DNA of 64,000 nt, from NCBI GenBank assembly GCA_947069175.1, contig CAMTDV010000003.1, positions 43,801,606 to 43,865,605 on the forward strand, given 5' to 3'. Under the pieces are notes generated by a model. That model made no database searches. It worked only from the letters and a program-made list of their open reading frames with translations, and was not told the origin of the DNA. This document shows, piece by piece, positions 34,283 through 46,540 of the stretch. A program made the position numbers and the translations under genes. Origin of the DNA: Scalesia atractyloides. Its lineage: Eukaryota; Streptophyta; Magnoliopsida; Asterales; Asteraceae. The stretch's first letter is position 1. Each line of letters begins with the position of its first letter.

Positions 34283-34597
34283 TTTTAGTTGAAGTTTTTA
34301 CTATAATATAGATGTATATTTGTTATTTGAATGTCGAAGATATGTTATGCATTTTTTATTTATATTCTAATAACAATTTAGATAAATAATGAATTATCTG
34401 ATAAAATAGATTGTTCGATTGTTTGTTTGGTCTTTTATAAACAATATCTCTTGGAAGATGTCATTTTATCGCTATATGGACTCTCTTACTTCTAGTTGTA
34501 TGGTAAGATTATTACATTAAATACATTTTCTGAAGTTAGTTATTAAGGATAATTCACATCTATCATTTGTCAATAATTAAATATTTGACTTCCACAG

Positions 34598-36065
34598 ATT
34601 ATACCAGAAATGTTTGCAAAGAAACATTTGGCCAATGCAGTCGCAGGTAATACCGCTGTAATAGAGTGTCTAAAAGGTATGACGTGGGAGATCGGATTTT
34701 CTAAACACAATGGTTTTTTTGCTCTAATGGAAGGCTGGTCCAAAGTTGTTTCTGATCTTTCATTATCCGAATGATGTATATTGGTGTTTAAAAAAACTGA
34801 GCCATATATGTATCTGCTAACACCTTTTGTAAAAGTTCATCATCATCCAACAAAACTAAAAATATTTCTATGTTTACATCAATATCATTAGAGAGGAATT
34901 TTGGGTGTATGGATTCATTCTGCCATAGTTTTACTGATACTTCTAAAGACGTCTTGGTGGGTTTTCCTATTTTAATCCAATACTTTAAAATTTATATTAC
35001 TAATTTATGATATACATTAAAATTACAGTACGTTTGTTGATTTCATAATAAAATTTATATTTTTTTGTTTAGCTGATACCAAAGGAGTTGGTCAATGTAA
35101 GTATTTGATAACCTTAAAAACTCATTTAAGGTTTATGTGAATCAATGGGAGTCTATTAATGTTAAGATCGAGAAGGATCCGTTACGCAATTGCTATATTA
35201 TCACTGATTGATGGGAAAAGACGATACGCTACATGCATCTGCGTACACAGGAATTGTACTCGTTTTAAGATACATATTAGACTACAACTTTCTACTGACA
35301 GTATTTAACTCGGATGGTTGTGAGTTTCTTGTGCCTAAACCTATCCTTGAACTTTCCGATGATAAAACTCCTAATCCTACTCTAGAAGGGATTGAATTCC
35401 TTGATAGTGTCAAACAAACAATTGCTGAAATGGTTAATAATTCAGATGATTCTGAGGTTCATGAAGAGATGGATGATGGTTCTGATGTTGAAGAGTCTGA
35501 TGATGAAGGTTCTGATTGTGATTATGTTATTAATGATGACTCCTTCGATGATAAAGATGATGAAGATTTTGATGCTGCTGTCGATAACTATGAAGCTGGT
35601 CCTGATTATCATCCGATAGAGTTTGAGTGGAAGTACCGATGACGATTTGTAAGTTACGTTAACTTATTATTTTATGCGACTTTGATTCACTTTATAATGT
35701 TTGTTACAGTTTAGAATTTGTTGTGTTTCTTGAACACTTTATTTATTTGGTCTTGATTATTGGTATGTTATATTTGTTTTACGCGTGTTGATGTCAAACT
35801 CGCGTTGATGCCTCGAGTTGATATAACGTTGAAGATGACAGTTTAGAACTAAAAGGAGAAGATACTATTGTTGATTTCAGACCGGAGAAGCATGGTAAAG
35901 GTTTTAGATACGTTGCTAATAAATGGGGAACGAAATTCACCAAGCCCAATGGTATCTACAAACCTATGTAATGCAAGTTTGTTTACTCTCCGGACAAGCC
36001 AAGCTGATCTTGAAGAAAGTCTACAAATAGTTTTAGATTCTGCAGGTGTTCGTTGGTATTGATAG
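34598..36065 (+). pseudogene. REM-like B3-domain protein pseudogene
   Basis: An exon follows the acceptor TTCCACAG at 34597: IIPEMFAKKHLANAVAG, MTWEIGFSKHNGFFALMEGW, SKVVSDLSLSE, then a stop (TGA) before CILVFKK. That is a B3 domain with its IP-F, W-V and GW-LVF signatures. A second B3 starts at about 35071 (LIPKELVN), continues NLKNSFKVYVNQW and RNCYIITD, meets another TGA where DGW is expected, then VLRYILDYNFLLTVFNSDG. A very acidic tail follows (35440-35640, DDGSDVEESDDEGSD) to a stop at 35640. A later piece at 35860-36065 (FRPEKHGKGFRYVANKWG) may be a further exon of the same or another gene. REM proteins with paired B3 domains are plant transcription factors; this copy is dead. Confidence 0.65.
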
Positions 36066-37186
36066 TTTGTTTTTGATGAAGTTGTTTGTTGCGTACAACT
36101 CTTTTATTTCCAAAACTTGGTGGTGTTAGCCTTATGTGTTTTGTTTCTAAACATTAGTATATAGGTATTGGGTAGTCGGTATTAGTAGTTCCAACTTTTA
36201 CGAAAACAATGTTGTAAATGATGGTAATTAAACATTAGTATATATGGTTATTGTGTAGTCGGTACTAGTAGCTCCATACATGATAGCTGCCTTATGTGTT
36301 TTGTTTCTAAACGTTAGTATATATGGTTATGTTAGTAGTTATATTAACTTGGAATTTTTGTTGTACATTCATTAGATTTTAATCAATTATGGTTGTCTTA
36401 GTAGTTATACTTAGTCACTCATATTAACATGTCAGGAATGAAGTGATCTAAGTATTTAATACATTACAGAAAGTAAGAGAAATCTCCCTACATTATAGTA
36501 TAATCGTTTAACTGGAAACTGGAAAACATGGATCCAAGATGGTATTGGAATAGTTTGTTGCCATTCCAATAGTTTGTTGCTAATATTGTTATAAAAAAAT
36601 TCCAATTGTTATAAACTTAAAAGGTTCCATTCCAATTGTTTGATACCAATATTGTTATAAGCAAATTCAATAAGGTGGATTGACAGAGATAAGGTCGCTC
36701 GAATTATTTATTCTAAGAACTAAAATATGCTACAACACAACTGGAGACACAAATGCTGAAAGAATGTTTTCTAAGGTGTGAGCTGAATCGTGTTTTCTAC
36801 TTGCAAAATTGAAAGAGATCTAAACCTTAAATTTAACAAAATTATATAATTACACTAACCAATTCATTAAATTTAGACTACTAAAAGTTATAAAATTACA
36901 TTCACTAACGATTCATTAAATCCATTTAAATCACATATGAATAAATAAACCTACTATCTATGCAGTACATGAATATCAACAATAATTATATAACAATAAT
37001 ATATAACAAAATGTGTAAAATTTAGGTGTTTCAAATTCTAGCCATTACATACCAAGCATAAATAAAAACAGTTAGGAGATTTCACAAAATATAACCATTA
37101 AAAACATGTACTTGTTAAAACCACATAGAGTCTTCAAAATAAGTGTTTCTATTTAACTTTCAGAACACATGTTTTCTTATAAGCTT
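36066..37186. other. AT-rich interval with local direct repeats
   Basis: Direct repeats of CTTATGTGTTTTGTTTCTAA (36131 and 36291), of TAGTCGGTA-TAGTAG (36173 and 36256) and of CCATTCCAAT-GTTTG with AATATTGTTATAA (36550-36660). No coding sequence recognised. Confidence 0.6.
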
Positions 37187-38620
37187 CTAACTGTTAAGCT
37201 TAGATGCCTTCTTACGGGTTCTTCTTGTGTTAGAGGATAGCTCACCAACATTTAGAGTATCAACATCTTGAACCGTTCATTTCCCATTCGGACTTGTACA
37301 AGAATCCTTTTCAAGTTCAACGGCGGAAGAGTCGGCCATAACAGAGACATATTAAACCTACTTTCAAACTAATCACAAAACAACTATTTAAATTTTAGAT
37401 AAGATAATGAACTCTAAAAACATATTAAACCTACTTCAAAAATACCTACTCACCTTTGAAGTCGGTTCAGTACATGCTTAGGAAGATTCTGAAAGGTTAA
37501 CATCTTTGATTTCAGTTGCTTCCTGGGTGACCTAAAAAGTAGTAATATACAATGTTATATAAGAAAATGCAATTACAGTTTTCAAACTTCAAAAGAAAAA
37601 TAAATAAATTTCACAAAGAACTTTTATTTACTACCTCATCAGCATTCTCATAACCATTACCATTTCCCGAAACCAACTCAACAATTATTATTGCATCATC
37701 ACACGTCTTTTGGACAGTGTAAACATGATAGTCATTTTTAAGATTGAATTCAGAAACATCAATCTTAACAGCCATCTTTTTATCAACCAATCGATATATT
37801 TCGTGCGGGAAAGATTCAGTATCATTCACCTTCACTTGCCTTTCTCTTATATCACTTACAGCTGATCCAACAATCTTCTTAACATCTCTATGAAACATAA
37901 TAAAAGATACACTACCAGTCTCATCTTGCACCCGCACTTGCAGCTTGAACCTGAAATATATATAGATGCTTAAATAAACTAAGTAATTATGTTGTAATGT
38001 CAATCTTAAACTGTTTTTATATAAATAAGATGTTAAATAATCATCATGCTTACTTTGTGGTGATGGATTTGCATTCAATACCACATTTGGGACAAAGCAA
38101 AGCAGTGACAGACATTTGGAAAATTTCTTCAGAAACATTTTCAACATTCTATAAGTATTCGGTTTTAGGTATCACCTTCTTGAAACACATACGACAGGCA
38201 ACATAAAACTAACCATACTCTTCTTGCACAATCTTTATTGTAGCAACCACAACACAAGACATTTCATGTAAAAACAAAATATCCATGATCTATTACTTTT
38301 GACAAAAATTACGTGATAAACTAAACAAATATATCCAAACTATACAAAATGTAGTAAAACCTGTTCAATTTCACTAATCTCATCAACATGTTTCTTGAGG
38401 TTATCTACAACAAATTCTTTATGCAACGGAAAAACAGTTTGAGACGAAAGTATTATTTGAGAAGTAGATTCAGATGCTTGTCCTTGTTTCAGTATATGAC
38501 TATTAATTGACGCAAATGATTAGTATTAGTAGACAAATTAACTCAAACAAACTATATAATGTAAAATAAAAATACAACATATATTATATTGACAATGTAC
38601 CTCTTCCTTAGTTGATCAAT
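37187..38620 (-). pseudogene. RPA1-like single-strand DNA-binding protein, C-terminal exons
   Basis: RPA70 binds single-stranded DNA through OB folds; plant Helitrons often carry RPA-like genes. On the minus strand: SINSHILKQGQ... to DNLKKHVDEISEIEQ (38510-38365); VVVATIKIVQEEYG, YVACRMCFKKV and LLCPKCGIECKSI (38280-38060), a four-cysteine zinc ribbon as in RPA DNA-binding domain C; then, after acceptor ATTTCAG at about 37953, FKLQVRVQDETGSVSFIMFHRD and YRLVDKKMAVKIDVSEFN (OB fold). Smaller exons follow near 37505 and 37340-37187, ending in a basic RRTRKKASKLN. Several in-frame stops (after EEYG, TEYL, SESS, SPNGK) make it a pseudogene. The gypsy element begins at 38621; upstream exons resume at 52823. 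Confidence 0.7.
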
Positions 38621-38725
38621 TGTAACACCCTGTAAAATCGTGTCCAGTAGTATAGTGACACGTGTTGTAATTTTAAATATAGTTTGTTAAAGACTAATAT
38701 GGACTAAAAGTGACAACATGCTCAA

Positions 38726-38975
38726 ACTGAGCCTCTGAATGACTTTCTGATGTCAACATGCATAAACCTAGCCTCTGAACGACCATTAGTGTCGTCATGC
38801 ATAAAAACATAGCCTCTGAACAACCATTAGTGTCGTTATGCATAAAACGTAGCCTCTGAACGACCATTAGTGTCGTTATGCTTAAACCCGGCCTCTGAGT
38901 GACCGTTGTGTCAACATGCCTAGCCTCTGAGTGACATTGGAGTCAACATGCTTATACTAAGCCTCTGAGTGATCC
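38726..38975 (+). repeat. U3 minisatellite in gypsy LTR
   Basis: Seven units of about 32-43 bp with the core GCCTCTGAACGACCATTAGT and a TCATGCATAAA-type tail. Homologous arrays lie at 49445-49690 and, on the minus strand, 58205-58440 (CACTCAGAGGCTAA core). Confidence 0.85.
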
Positions 38976-39476
38976 TTTATAAAGTCTTAACTCTCATATG
39001 TCCCGTTTATTGGACGAGAGTGATTAAATCCGTTTATATATGAAAGTTGGATAACTGAGGGATTAAAAGTGTCAACATGTTACTTTATACCCTTGAGTGA
39101 CCTTTTAACGAACCGAGAGCTCGACAATGACCGGGCATAATCCTGGGTATGCCAAGTATTGGCTACAGAGGGCTAAAAGTGCCAAAAAGGTGTTTTAGAA
39201 GGTTTTTAGAAGCTTAAATAAGTTAAGGGCTAAAAGTGTCAAAGTTTGAAAGTGGCCGTGGTGCGCTCGCGGGCCGCGAGAGACATGCCCTGTGTCTTTC
39301 GCGGGGCGCTAGAGGACATCTGCTGCAAAAAGTTTTGCTTGGCTCCCAAACAAAACTCCAAAACCATTAAAACCGAAACCATGGCTTCCCAAACTGCTAT
39401 GCCACGTTTTGGGACACTTCTAAGCTTCCTCTTACACCCCTAAACACCTAGCTTCACCTCCTTTGAGTTCTCCAAC

Positions 39477-39485
39477 TATAAATAG
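39477..39485 (+). promoter_or_regulatory. Gypsy LTR TATA box
   Basis: TATAAATAG, about 860 bp into the LTR, followed by a leader-like CT-rich stretch. It is conserved at 50162-50170 in the 3' LTR and at 57705-57713 (minus) in the other element. Confidence 0.8.
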
Positions 39486-42004
39486 GTTGCTTAAGTTCAC
39501 ATTCCAACTTGCACCTTTCTCATTTATTCACTCTTCTCCTTTCTCTGGAAGTTCCTAGCTAAAAGGAGCATCCAACATAGTTCTTTTGCACCTTAGGAAT
39601 CACTGGTAAGTGTTCCTTCTTTGTGCATTTTCGTTTATAGGCTTTTATAGCCAAAAGTCAAACGTTTTACGGAAAACGCTTTGACTTCTAGTTAAGACCA
39701 TTATGGTCCAGCCATTGTTCGAAATGAACATGGCTAAGTGATCGTAATAAGGTAGGTGTTAATCCCTATAAAGGGCACCTCCTGAAGATCACGTTTGCTA
39801 GACCAATTGACGGGTCAAAGTTAAGTTATTAAAAAGTCAAACAGACCATTTTTTGGAAAAATCATAAATTGATCTTATATATGTTATGAAACCTGTTTTG
39901 ACACTTAAACAAGTTGGTAATAATTATTAGAACATGTAAGAACATGTTCGGATCGTCAATTTCAGTTCTAGGGTCGGTTCGCAACCGAAAGTCGTAATAT
40001 AATGTAGCATAACCCTCTGAGGTTATATTACATGGTCATAATCAGAATCCAAGTTTATACGCAAGTTCCATAATTATGCCATTTTTGACCAAAATGTCCT
40101 TTTTGCATAAAACAAGGTTTTAAATGATAATGAACTTGAAAATGAGTTTCTACCGATGTAATATTATAAGTATGATTATTTGGAATGTTAAACCAAGTTA
40201 TAAACTGAGTTTTCAAGCAGGTGCTTAAACTATGTCGATAAATGACGACTTTAGCCCCTATGGCTCATAAAATGGTTTTAAGCAAATCTTTTCAAAGTAA
40301 ATCATTTATCTTCTGATATGGTATATTAAATGACATATTTAAACCATTTTAATCTGACCTTAACATCAGTTTTCATAAACCTCGCATAAAGACGTCATTT
40401 TACGACATAAGCGCCGTTTAGGCGGATAGTATGGTTTTAAACCATATTAATTGACCAAGACTTGTTACCTACTGATTTTAAAACTTATTTAAACATACTT
40501 ACAGTAGGTACATGTTATAAACTAAGAATCCCAAATACTTTATAAACTTTGTGTAAAATGACGAAAATGCCCATTCGGTATATAGTTTGGTCATAAAAAA
40601 ATAATTTACACATATAATTGACATCCTACTGATATTATATCATAAATAAATTATTTTTCCAGAATACTTATGATTATAAACTGAAAATATATTCAAGTTC
40701 CTTTTATACGGTATCTAACTACCGAATTGCCCTTATAAAGCATAAATTCGTTTTAAAACCTTAACGGCCATACAAGTTGATATCCTACTGATATCTTAAC
40801 TTATTTAAAATATAATGGCATATAGAATTTGTCCATGATTTATCCGGTTACCCATTATCGCTTATAAGCATACGGTTGATTATACGTAACTAGTTTACGG
40901 AATTTAACCGAAACGGGTTTAACCTTATCCTTTTAATCTCAAAATCCAGAATGTTTATAGTTTACCCATATTATACAAGTCAAAGTACTTGTCGGGTTTA
41001 AACTACATTCTATCCGATCATGTACACTACTAGGTCTAAGTCTATGACCTAAATAAAGACCGATAGTATTTAATTGGTTAGCTTATGCCATAATCCAGAC
41101 TAGAGCGTTGCCGGTAAATGCTATCTGCAGTTGGTACTTTTGTATACGGCTGAGTTATTAAAATTTGAAAGAAGACTAGCTCAGGTAAATACTCTCGACT
41201 TATTTTCCCTATATGGGCTTGGGATACGGTAAATTATTACCGCTTGGTCCGAAATGGGGTCAATCGAATACCCGTTTGTGGCTAGTAAACCCGCATATTC
41301 CGTTTTAATCAGTTTTGTTTGATAACTTAAACACCTGGGGTTAAATTACCGTGTCCTGGATATCCTCGGCTCAATACATTAGTTATTGGCCACGACCTTA
41401 GCGCAGGGTGTAGGTATACACCTGACAGACGCTCATATGCAAATTACCCAAGACGTTGGGGATAACTCCTTCGTGAGTTCGTAAGTGGTGTGTATTTAAT
41501 CATGTCTCGGTTTCTGTACTGGGCCCTGTATGTATTGACAAACATGTGAATCTTATACAAGGTTGCGAAGTCAACTTTCCCAAGTTAATAAAAGATTTTG
41601 TGTCGTTTTGTACTTAAAAATCATTTTAAAGTTTTCAAAATGAGTCAGTTGGGTGTATTTACCAGCGAAAGCTGACGTACGTCCAAAGGCTAACTGCAGG
41701 TACAATACGAAATAGGTCGGAAGCTGCTCTGTAGTGAATAAGAGGATCTTGCAAATCCTTAAATCTGCCCTAAAGTCTGTTTTATATTCTTTCTTATACA
41801 TTTTATTAACCGCCTGTGGATCTTCTATTACGAGCCTGTATATTATTTTTATTTTCAAACATTTGGTTTGTAATAGTAATTTACTCCAAGACTTCCGTTG
41901 TGCCGTGTTTAATTGACTATGATGTTATCAACTGACGTCACAATACTCCCCACCCGGGCCCATCGGTGAATGGATTTGGGTTGGAAATCCGGGGTGTGAC
42001 AGGT

Positions 42005-42016
42005 TGGTATCAGAGC
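42005..42016 (+). other. Primer-binding site of plus-strand gypsy element
   Basis: TGGTATCAGAGC three bases after the 5' LTR end; complementary to initiator Met-tRNA. Confidence 0.9.
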
Positions 42017-42173
42017 CAACGTTTGGGAGAATTAAAACACTATCCTTCTTGTGTTTAATCTCAAACTTACACGTGCACATTCCTTAGACTTTCGAGTCTA
42101 GGCATTGACCTAGGATTACTCATTTCATTATTAAGTTATTAGTATTGTTTTTTAATTGATCTTTAACAGGAAA

Positions 42174-43276
42174 ATGCCGCCACGTGTGAGAGGACAAAGT
42201 GGAAGAGGAAAAGGTCCAATGAGGGGAGGACCATCGGGGCGCATTCCCCCTCAACCTCACAACTCAGATGCCTACCAAGAATCAGGAGATTCATCTACTT
42301 GGCAACCAGCGAGACATTCTGTCTCTTATAGACACTCGCCCCATATTCTCAAAATTCTTACCACTCTCACCACTCCTACCACTCACACCATTCTCACCAA
42401 TCTTATCACTCCCGTTCACACTCTTATCATGACGAATTTAACCCTAACTATTATTTTAACACGCCTCCAGCCAATCAAAATCAGTTGGACCAGCCACACC
42501 CTATGGACGAGGACTCCCACCCGGAGATGCCGCTGTCGGGATCAAATACGCATCCCATAGAAATTTCAAGCGATTCGAACTCGTATGCTGGATCGCCCTA
42601 CCAAGGTCCTAATGAGTGGGACCAATACTAGAATCAATTTACCTTCGCCAAAACACCTTCCCATCACTTTCAACCACCTCCGGTTCAAGAAGATGTCCAC
42701 ATGGAACCGGTGGACCAACCGCAACCACCACCCAAACCACCAAGGAGGAAGCATAGAGCATGTATGTCAGTACGTGCAGGACAAAGGTCGGGATCGCTGC
42801 CACCTTTGCCCAACTCCTACCCCACAATTCAAGAGGACCCACAAATGGGTGGACCCTCTAATGTTTCACCTATAATGGAACCAACACCAACACCTGCTGT
42901 TCAACCACCACCATCGGGTTATACTAACCCAATCCTTACATATCCAGACACATCTGGATATGATCCTTTTAGCCTGTCTACACCGGTAGACTATCAAGCA
43001 TGGTCGTAAAACCCATATATGCAAGCATTTATGCACAATGCACTTTACCCATCTCCTTTCCCACCTACTTATCCACCGACTGGATTTCCAACTTATGAAT
43101 ATCAGTATCCGGTTATGCCACAACCATAACCACAACCTCCGCCGCCACTTGAGGCCATTAATGAGGCCTTGGAACGAATGAAAGAAATGCAGCAGCAGGC
43201 GGAGAAAATGGAGAAGAAGACTAACAAGTTCTTCAAGAAACTCTCCAAGTTGGTCAAAGGAAAGAAGAACGAGTAA
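42174..43276 (+). pseudogene. Proline-rich extra ORF between primer site and gag
   Basis: Function not recognised. Starts MPPRVRGQSGRGKGPMRGGP, a basic glycine/arginine-rich head that could bind RNA, then a histidine/serine/tyrosine-rich stretch, a long proline-rich middle (QPQPPPKPPRRKHRA, PTPTPAVQPPPSGY), and a charged helical C-terminus (EAINEALERMKEMQQQAEKM, then KKTNKFFKKLSKLVKGKKNE). A frameshift near 42345 and stops at about 42629, 43007 and 43127 interrupt it, yet the ends are intact. It precedes gag by 1.5 kb. Plant gypsy elements do not usually have such a gene; it may be an accessory RNA-binding or leader protein. Confidence 0.6.
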
Positions 43277-43807
43277 AGTCTCTTCTATTTTATATAGTCC
43301 CTGTGTGGACATTGTTATTTCTTTAGTCCCTACGTGGACAAGTTATTTCTTTTTAGTCCTTGAATGGACAATTAGTTTCTTTATTTATTTCAAGTATTGT
43401 ACTTTCTAATTATCATTTAATAAAATATTTTGGAATTATATATATATGTACTTATCCTCTTCAAGTGATCGTCTCGATTTTACTCGAATTTTTTATCAGC
43501 TATATAATTCCAAAAGGTCTTAATGGTTTTGATTTAGCCAAGTGGCATAGACCACATATTTGGCCCAATAAATAAATAATAGTTAAGAAAGAAAGGGTCT
43601 TCTATCATGATAGTTAAGGGAAGTTATCCTTCTATCTAGAGGTGGTGGACTAAGTTCAAGCCTCCAAGTAATTAAGGTCAATACGACCGGGACTATTAGT
43701 CAACCATTAAGGTCCTCTTATGTTAACATTTAAAAATGTTCATACTCTTGGTAGTGTGACTTGAGGAAGCACACTAGCCTTCAAGGTAATGGACTATGTC
43801 CTGACCT
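43277..43807 (+). other. Spacer after proline-rich ORF
   Basis: Three tandem units of about 30 bp (TAGTCCCTACGTGGACAAGT-like, 43295-43380) follow the stop. The rest is AT-rich with no gene seen. Confidence 0.7.
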
Positions 43808-44510
43808 TATATAGCCCATGTGATCAAATTTGATCCTGGCTAATATCACCAGTGTGGTGCCCTTTCGGGCTATGATTAATGTTATATAGCCTATGTGATC
43901 TATTCTGATCTGGCTAATATAACCAGTGCGGTGATTAAACATCCATTGGTGATGCATTGCCCTTTCAAGCTATGATTAATTTTATATAGCCTACGTGATC
44001 TATTCTGATCCCGTCTAATAGTACCAATGCGGTGATTAAACATCCATTAGTGATGTATTGCCCTTTCGGGCTATGATTAATTTTCTATAGCCTATGTGAT
44101 CTATTCTGATCCCGGCCAATATCACTAGTGCGGTGATTAAACATCCATTAGTAATGTACTGCCCTTTCAGGCTATAATTAAAATTCTTATAGCCTATGTG
44201 ATCAATTCTGATCCCGGCTAATATCACTAGTGCAGTGATTAAACATCCATTAATAATGTATTGCCCTTGGGGCTATGATTCAAACATCCATTAGTGATGT
44301 AGTGCCTACGGGCCATATTTTATGTCCATTAGTGACAAGCCTATGTGCCATATCTTATGTCCATTAGTGACAGGCCTATGTGCCATATCTTATGTTCATT
44401 AGTGACAGGCCTATGTACCATATTTTATGTCCATTGGTGACAGGCCTATGTGCCATATTAGTGACAGGTCTATGTGCCGTATTTTATGTCCTTCGTGACA
44501 AGCTTAAAAG
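43808..44510 (+). repeat. Pre-gag tandem arrays
   Basis: Five units of about 100 bp (TATAGCCTATGTGATCTATT core, then AATATCACCAGTGCGGTGAT, then CATCCATTAGTGATGTATTG), followed by about six units near 38 bp (GTCCATTAGTGACAGGCCTA core). The same family, inverted, fills 63340-64000 before gag of the minus-strand element. Confidence 0.85.
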
Positions 44511-44780
44511 CTAAATAAAATTTGTCAAACTATAACAATGACAGTTGTGACAATGCGATCCACTGTCCAATAATATATGGACTATGTCCAAATTGTAATT
44601 TGCCTTCGATGATCCTATTAAGACCTAGGCCAAATATAGTTATGTTAAGCCTAAGAGTTGTGATGTTATTCACACTAGAATAGGCAATGGATTCTTATAT
44701 CCAATGTTTTTAAGACCAATATGGTTGACATACCATGGCTAAGTGAAGCTTTATTGGCGTGTAGAAACCAAGGTTTAAAG

Positions 44781-45907
44781 ATGGCTAACTCGAAGGCACA
44801 AAGTGGCCACCAGAATGTGGAATCTAATAACGCTGAAAATAGAGCCATTAATAATGACGATTTTCAAGCTCACATTGATGCGGCTTTAGAAAAGGCCATG
44901 GGGAAGGCCATCGAAAGGCTTAGAGATTCGAGTGCTACACGCTCTAGACCCTTATCTATTCCACCATCTTCAGCTCATAGGGAGAGCTCCGTTCACTCTT
45001 CAAATGCGAAGAGTGAACCAAAGAAAATAGATTTCGCTGAAAGGTCCCGTTCTATTAAAGACGGATTTACCTATAAGTATTTCGTCTCCTGCAAGCCCCA
45101 AGACTTTAACGGGGAAAAAGGAGAGGTGGAAGCCCTAAAGTGGCTAGATGAGATGGAAACAATTGTGGACATCAACAACTGTGCTGATAAGGATGTGGTC
45201 AAGTTTGTATCACAGTCCTTTAAGGGCGATGCCCTAATTTGGTGGAAAGCCATGATCCAGTCAACAGGTAAGGTACACCTGTATAATTTAGGGTGGTCCA
45301 AGTTTGTGGACCTTATTAAGGAAACTTACTGCCCACCCCATGGGGTGGAGAAATTAGAGATAGACTTTTTGTCTCTTTCCATGAAAAACCTAGATTGTCG
45401 AAAATATTTTTCCGATTTCAATTCCCTATCTAGGTTAGTTTCCTATTTGATAACCTCGGAGCCCAAACGCATTGCGCATTTTATTAATGGGTTAGTGCCA
45501 GAGATTAACGGAATGGTAAAGGCTGCTCAGCCTACTACCTATAGGTCTGCTGTTGACCTATCTCTCTCCCTCACACTTGATCTAGTGAGATAAAAGTCAG
45601 TTAAGTCTAAAACTGATGGAAAAAGGAAGAGAGAAGATGACAACTCCCATAGGTTTAATAAGAAAAACAAAGGGAGATTTGAGTTCAAAGGGAACCAAGG
45701 AAGACGGCTGTAATGCCAACATGCAAAACTTGCAACCGCAGACACTAGGGACAGTGTAATTTTGGTTCACAGGCCAAACCCTGTGGCATTTGCAAAAGAA
45801 AGGGACATAAGACCTTAGAATGTAAGGATCTTAAGGATGTCGTCTGCTACGTCTACAATGAAAACGGGCATATTAAGACTAACTGCCCTAATATTCTTAA
45901 GAATAAT
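44781..45907 (+). pseudogene. Gypsy gag
   Basis: The start ATG at 44781 (MANSKAQSGHQNV) matches the other copy. The capsid-type retrotrans_gag domain reads KWLDEMETIVDINNC, ALIWWKAMIQS, FVDLIKETYCPP, YFSDFNSLSRLV. A TAA at 45591 replaces a glutamine codon (the other copy has RQKSVKS); a frameshift near 45710 follows. Zinc knuckles read CGICKRKGHKTLEC and CYVYNENGHIKTNC; the second lost a cysteine (CYIC in the other copy). Confidence 0.85.
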
Positions 45908-46540
45908 AATGTGAAGCCTGGAGAGGCAAAGAAGGGGAATGCTCGAGCCTTTCAGATAACTACAAGAGAGGCTGTTAATGACGACAATGTCATAACAGGT
46001 ACATTCCTCATTAACAATATTTATGCTAGAGTTCTTTTTGATTCGGGTGCAGATAGATCTTTTGTTGATCATAACTTTAGTAAACTATTAAAATTGCCCT
46101 TAAGAACTCTAGATAAAACTTATGAGATAGAACTTGCTGATGGAAGTTTAGAAACGGCATCTTCCATTCTTGATGGATGCTCAATATCCATTAAAAATCA
46201 TTCCATCCCTATCTCTCTTTAGCCAATGAAATTGGCGGGGTTTGATGTAGTTTTAGGCATGGATTGGTTATCTTATAACCAAGCCCACATTACCTGCGAT
46301 AAGAAACTCATCGAGATTAAGACCCCATCTGGTGAAATGATCACCATCCCGGGAGACTCACACTATGGACTGCCAGACAATGTGTCATTATTTAAGGAAT
46401 CCAAGTGTTTGAGAAAAGGTTGTGTCATCTACATGGCACAAGTCACTATAAATGAGCCTAAGCCAAATATGGAAGACCTCCCAGTCATCTCATAGTATCC
46501 CGATGTATTCCCAGAAGAATTACCAGGTCTACCTCCAGAC
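45908..46540 (+). pseudogene. Gypsy aspartic protease
   Basis: Catalytic ARVLFDSGADRSFVDHNFSK with the DSGA site, then YEIELADGS, and LAGFDVVLGMDWLS after a TAG at 46220. Another TAG is at 46493 where the other copy has glutamate. It would cut the Gag-Pol polyprotein in the particle. Confidence 0.85.

Larger units (their letters stand above)
38621..42001 (+). repeat. 5' LTR of plus-strand gypsy element
   Basis: Starts TGTAACACCCTGTAAAATCG and ends CCGGGGTGTGACA. It carries a U3 minisatellite (38726-38975), a GC-rich inverted repeat (39255-39310) and a TATA box (39477). It lacks about 80 bp near 39990 that both the 3' LTR and the minus-strand element keep. Confidence 0.9.
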
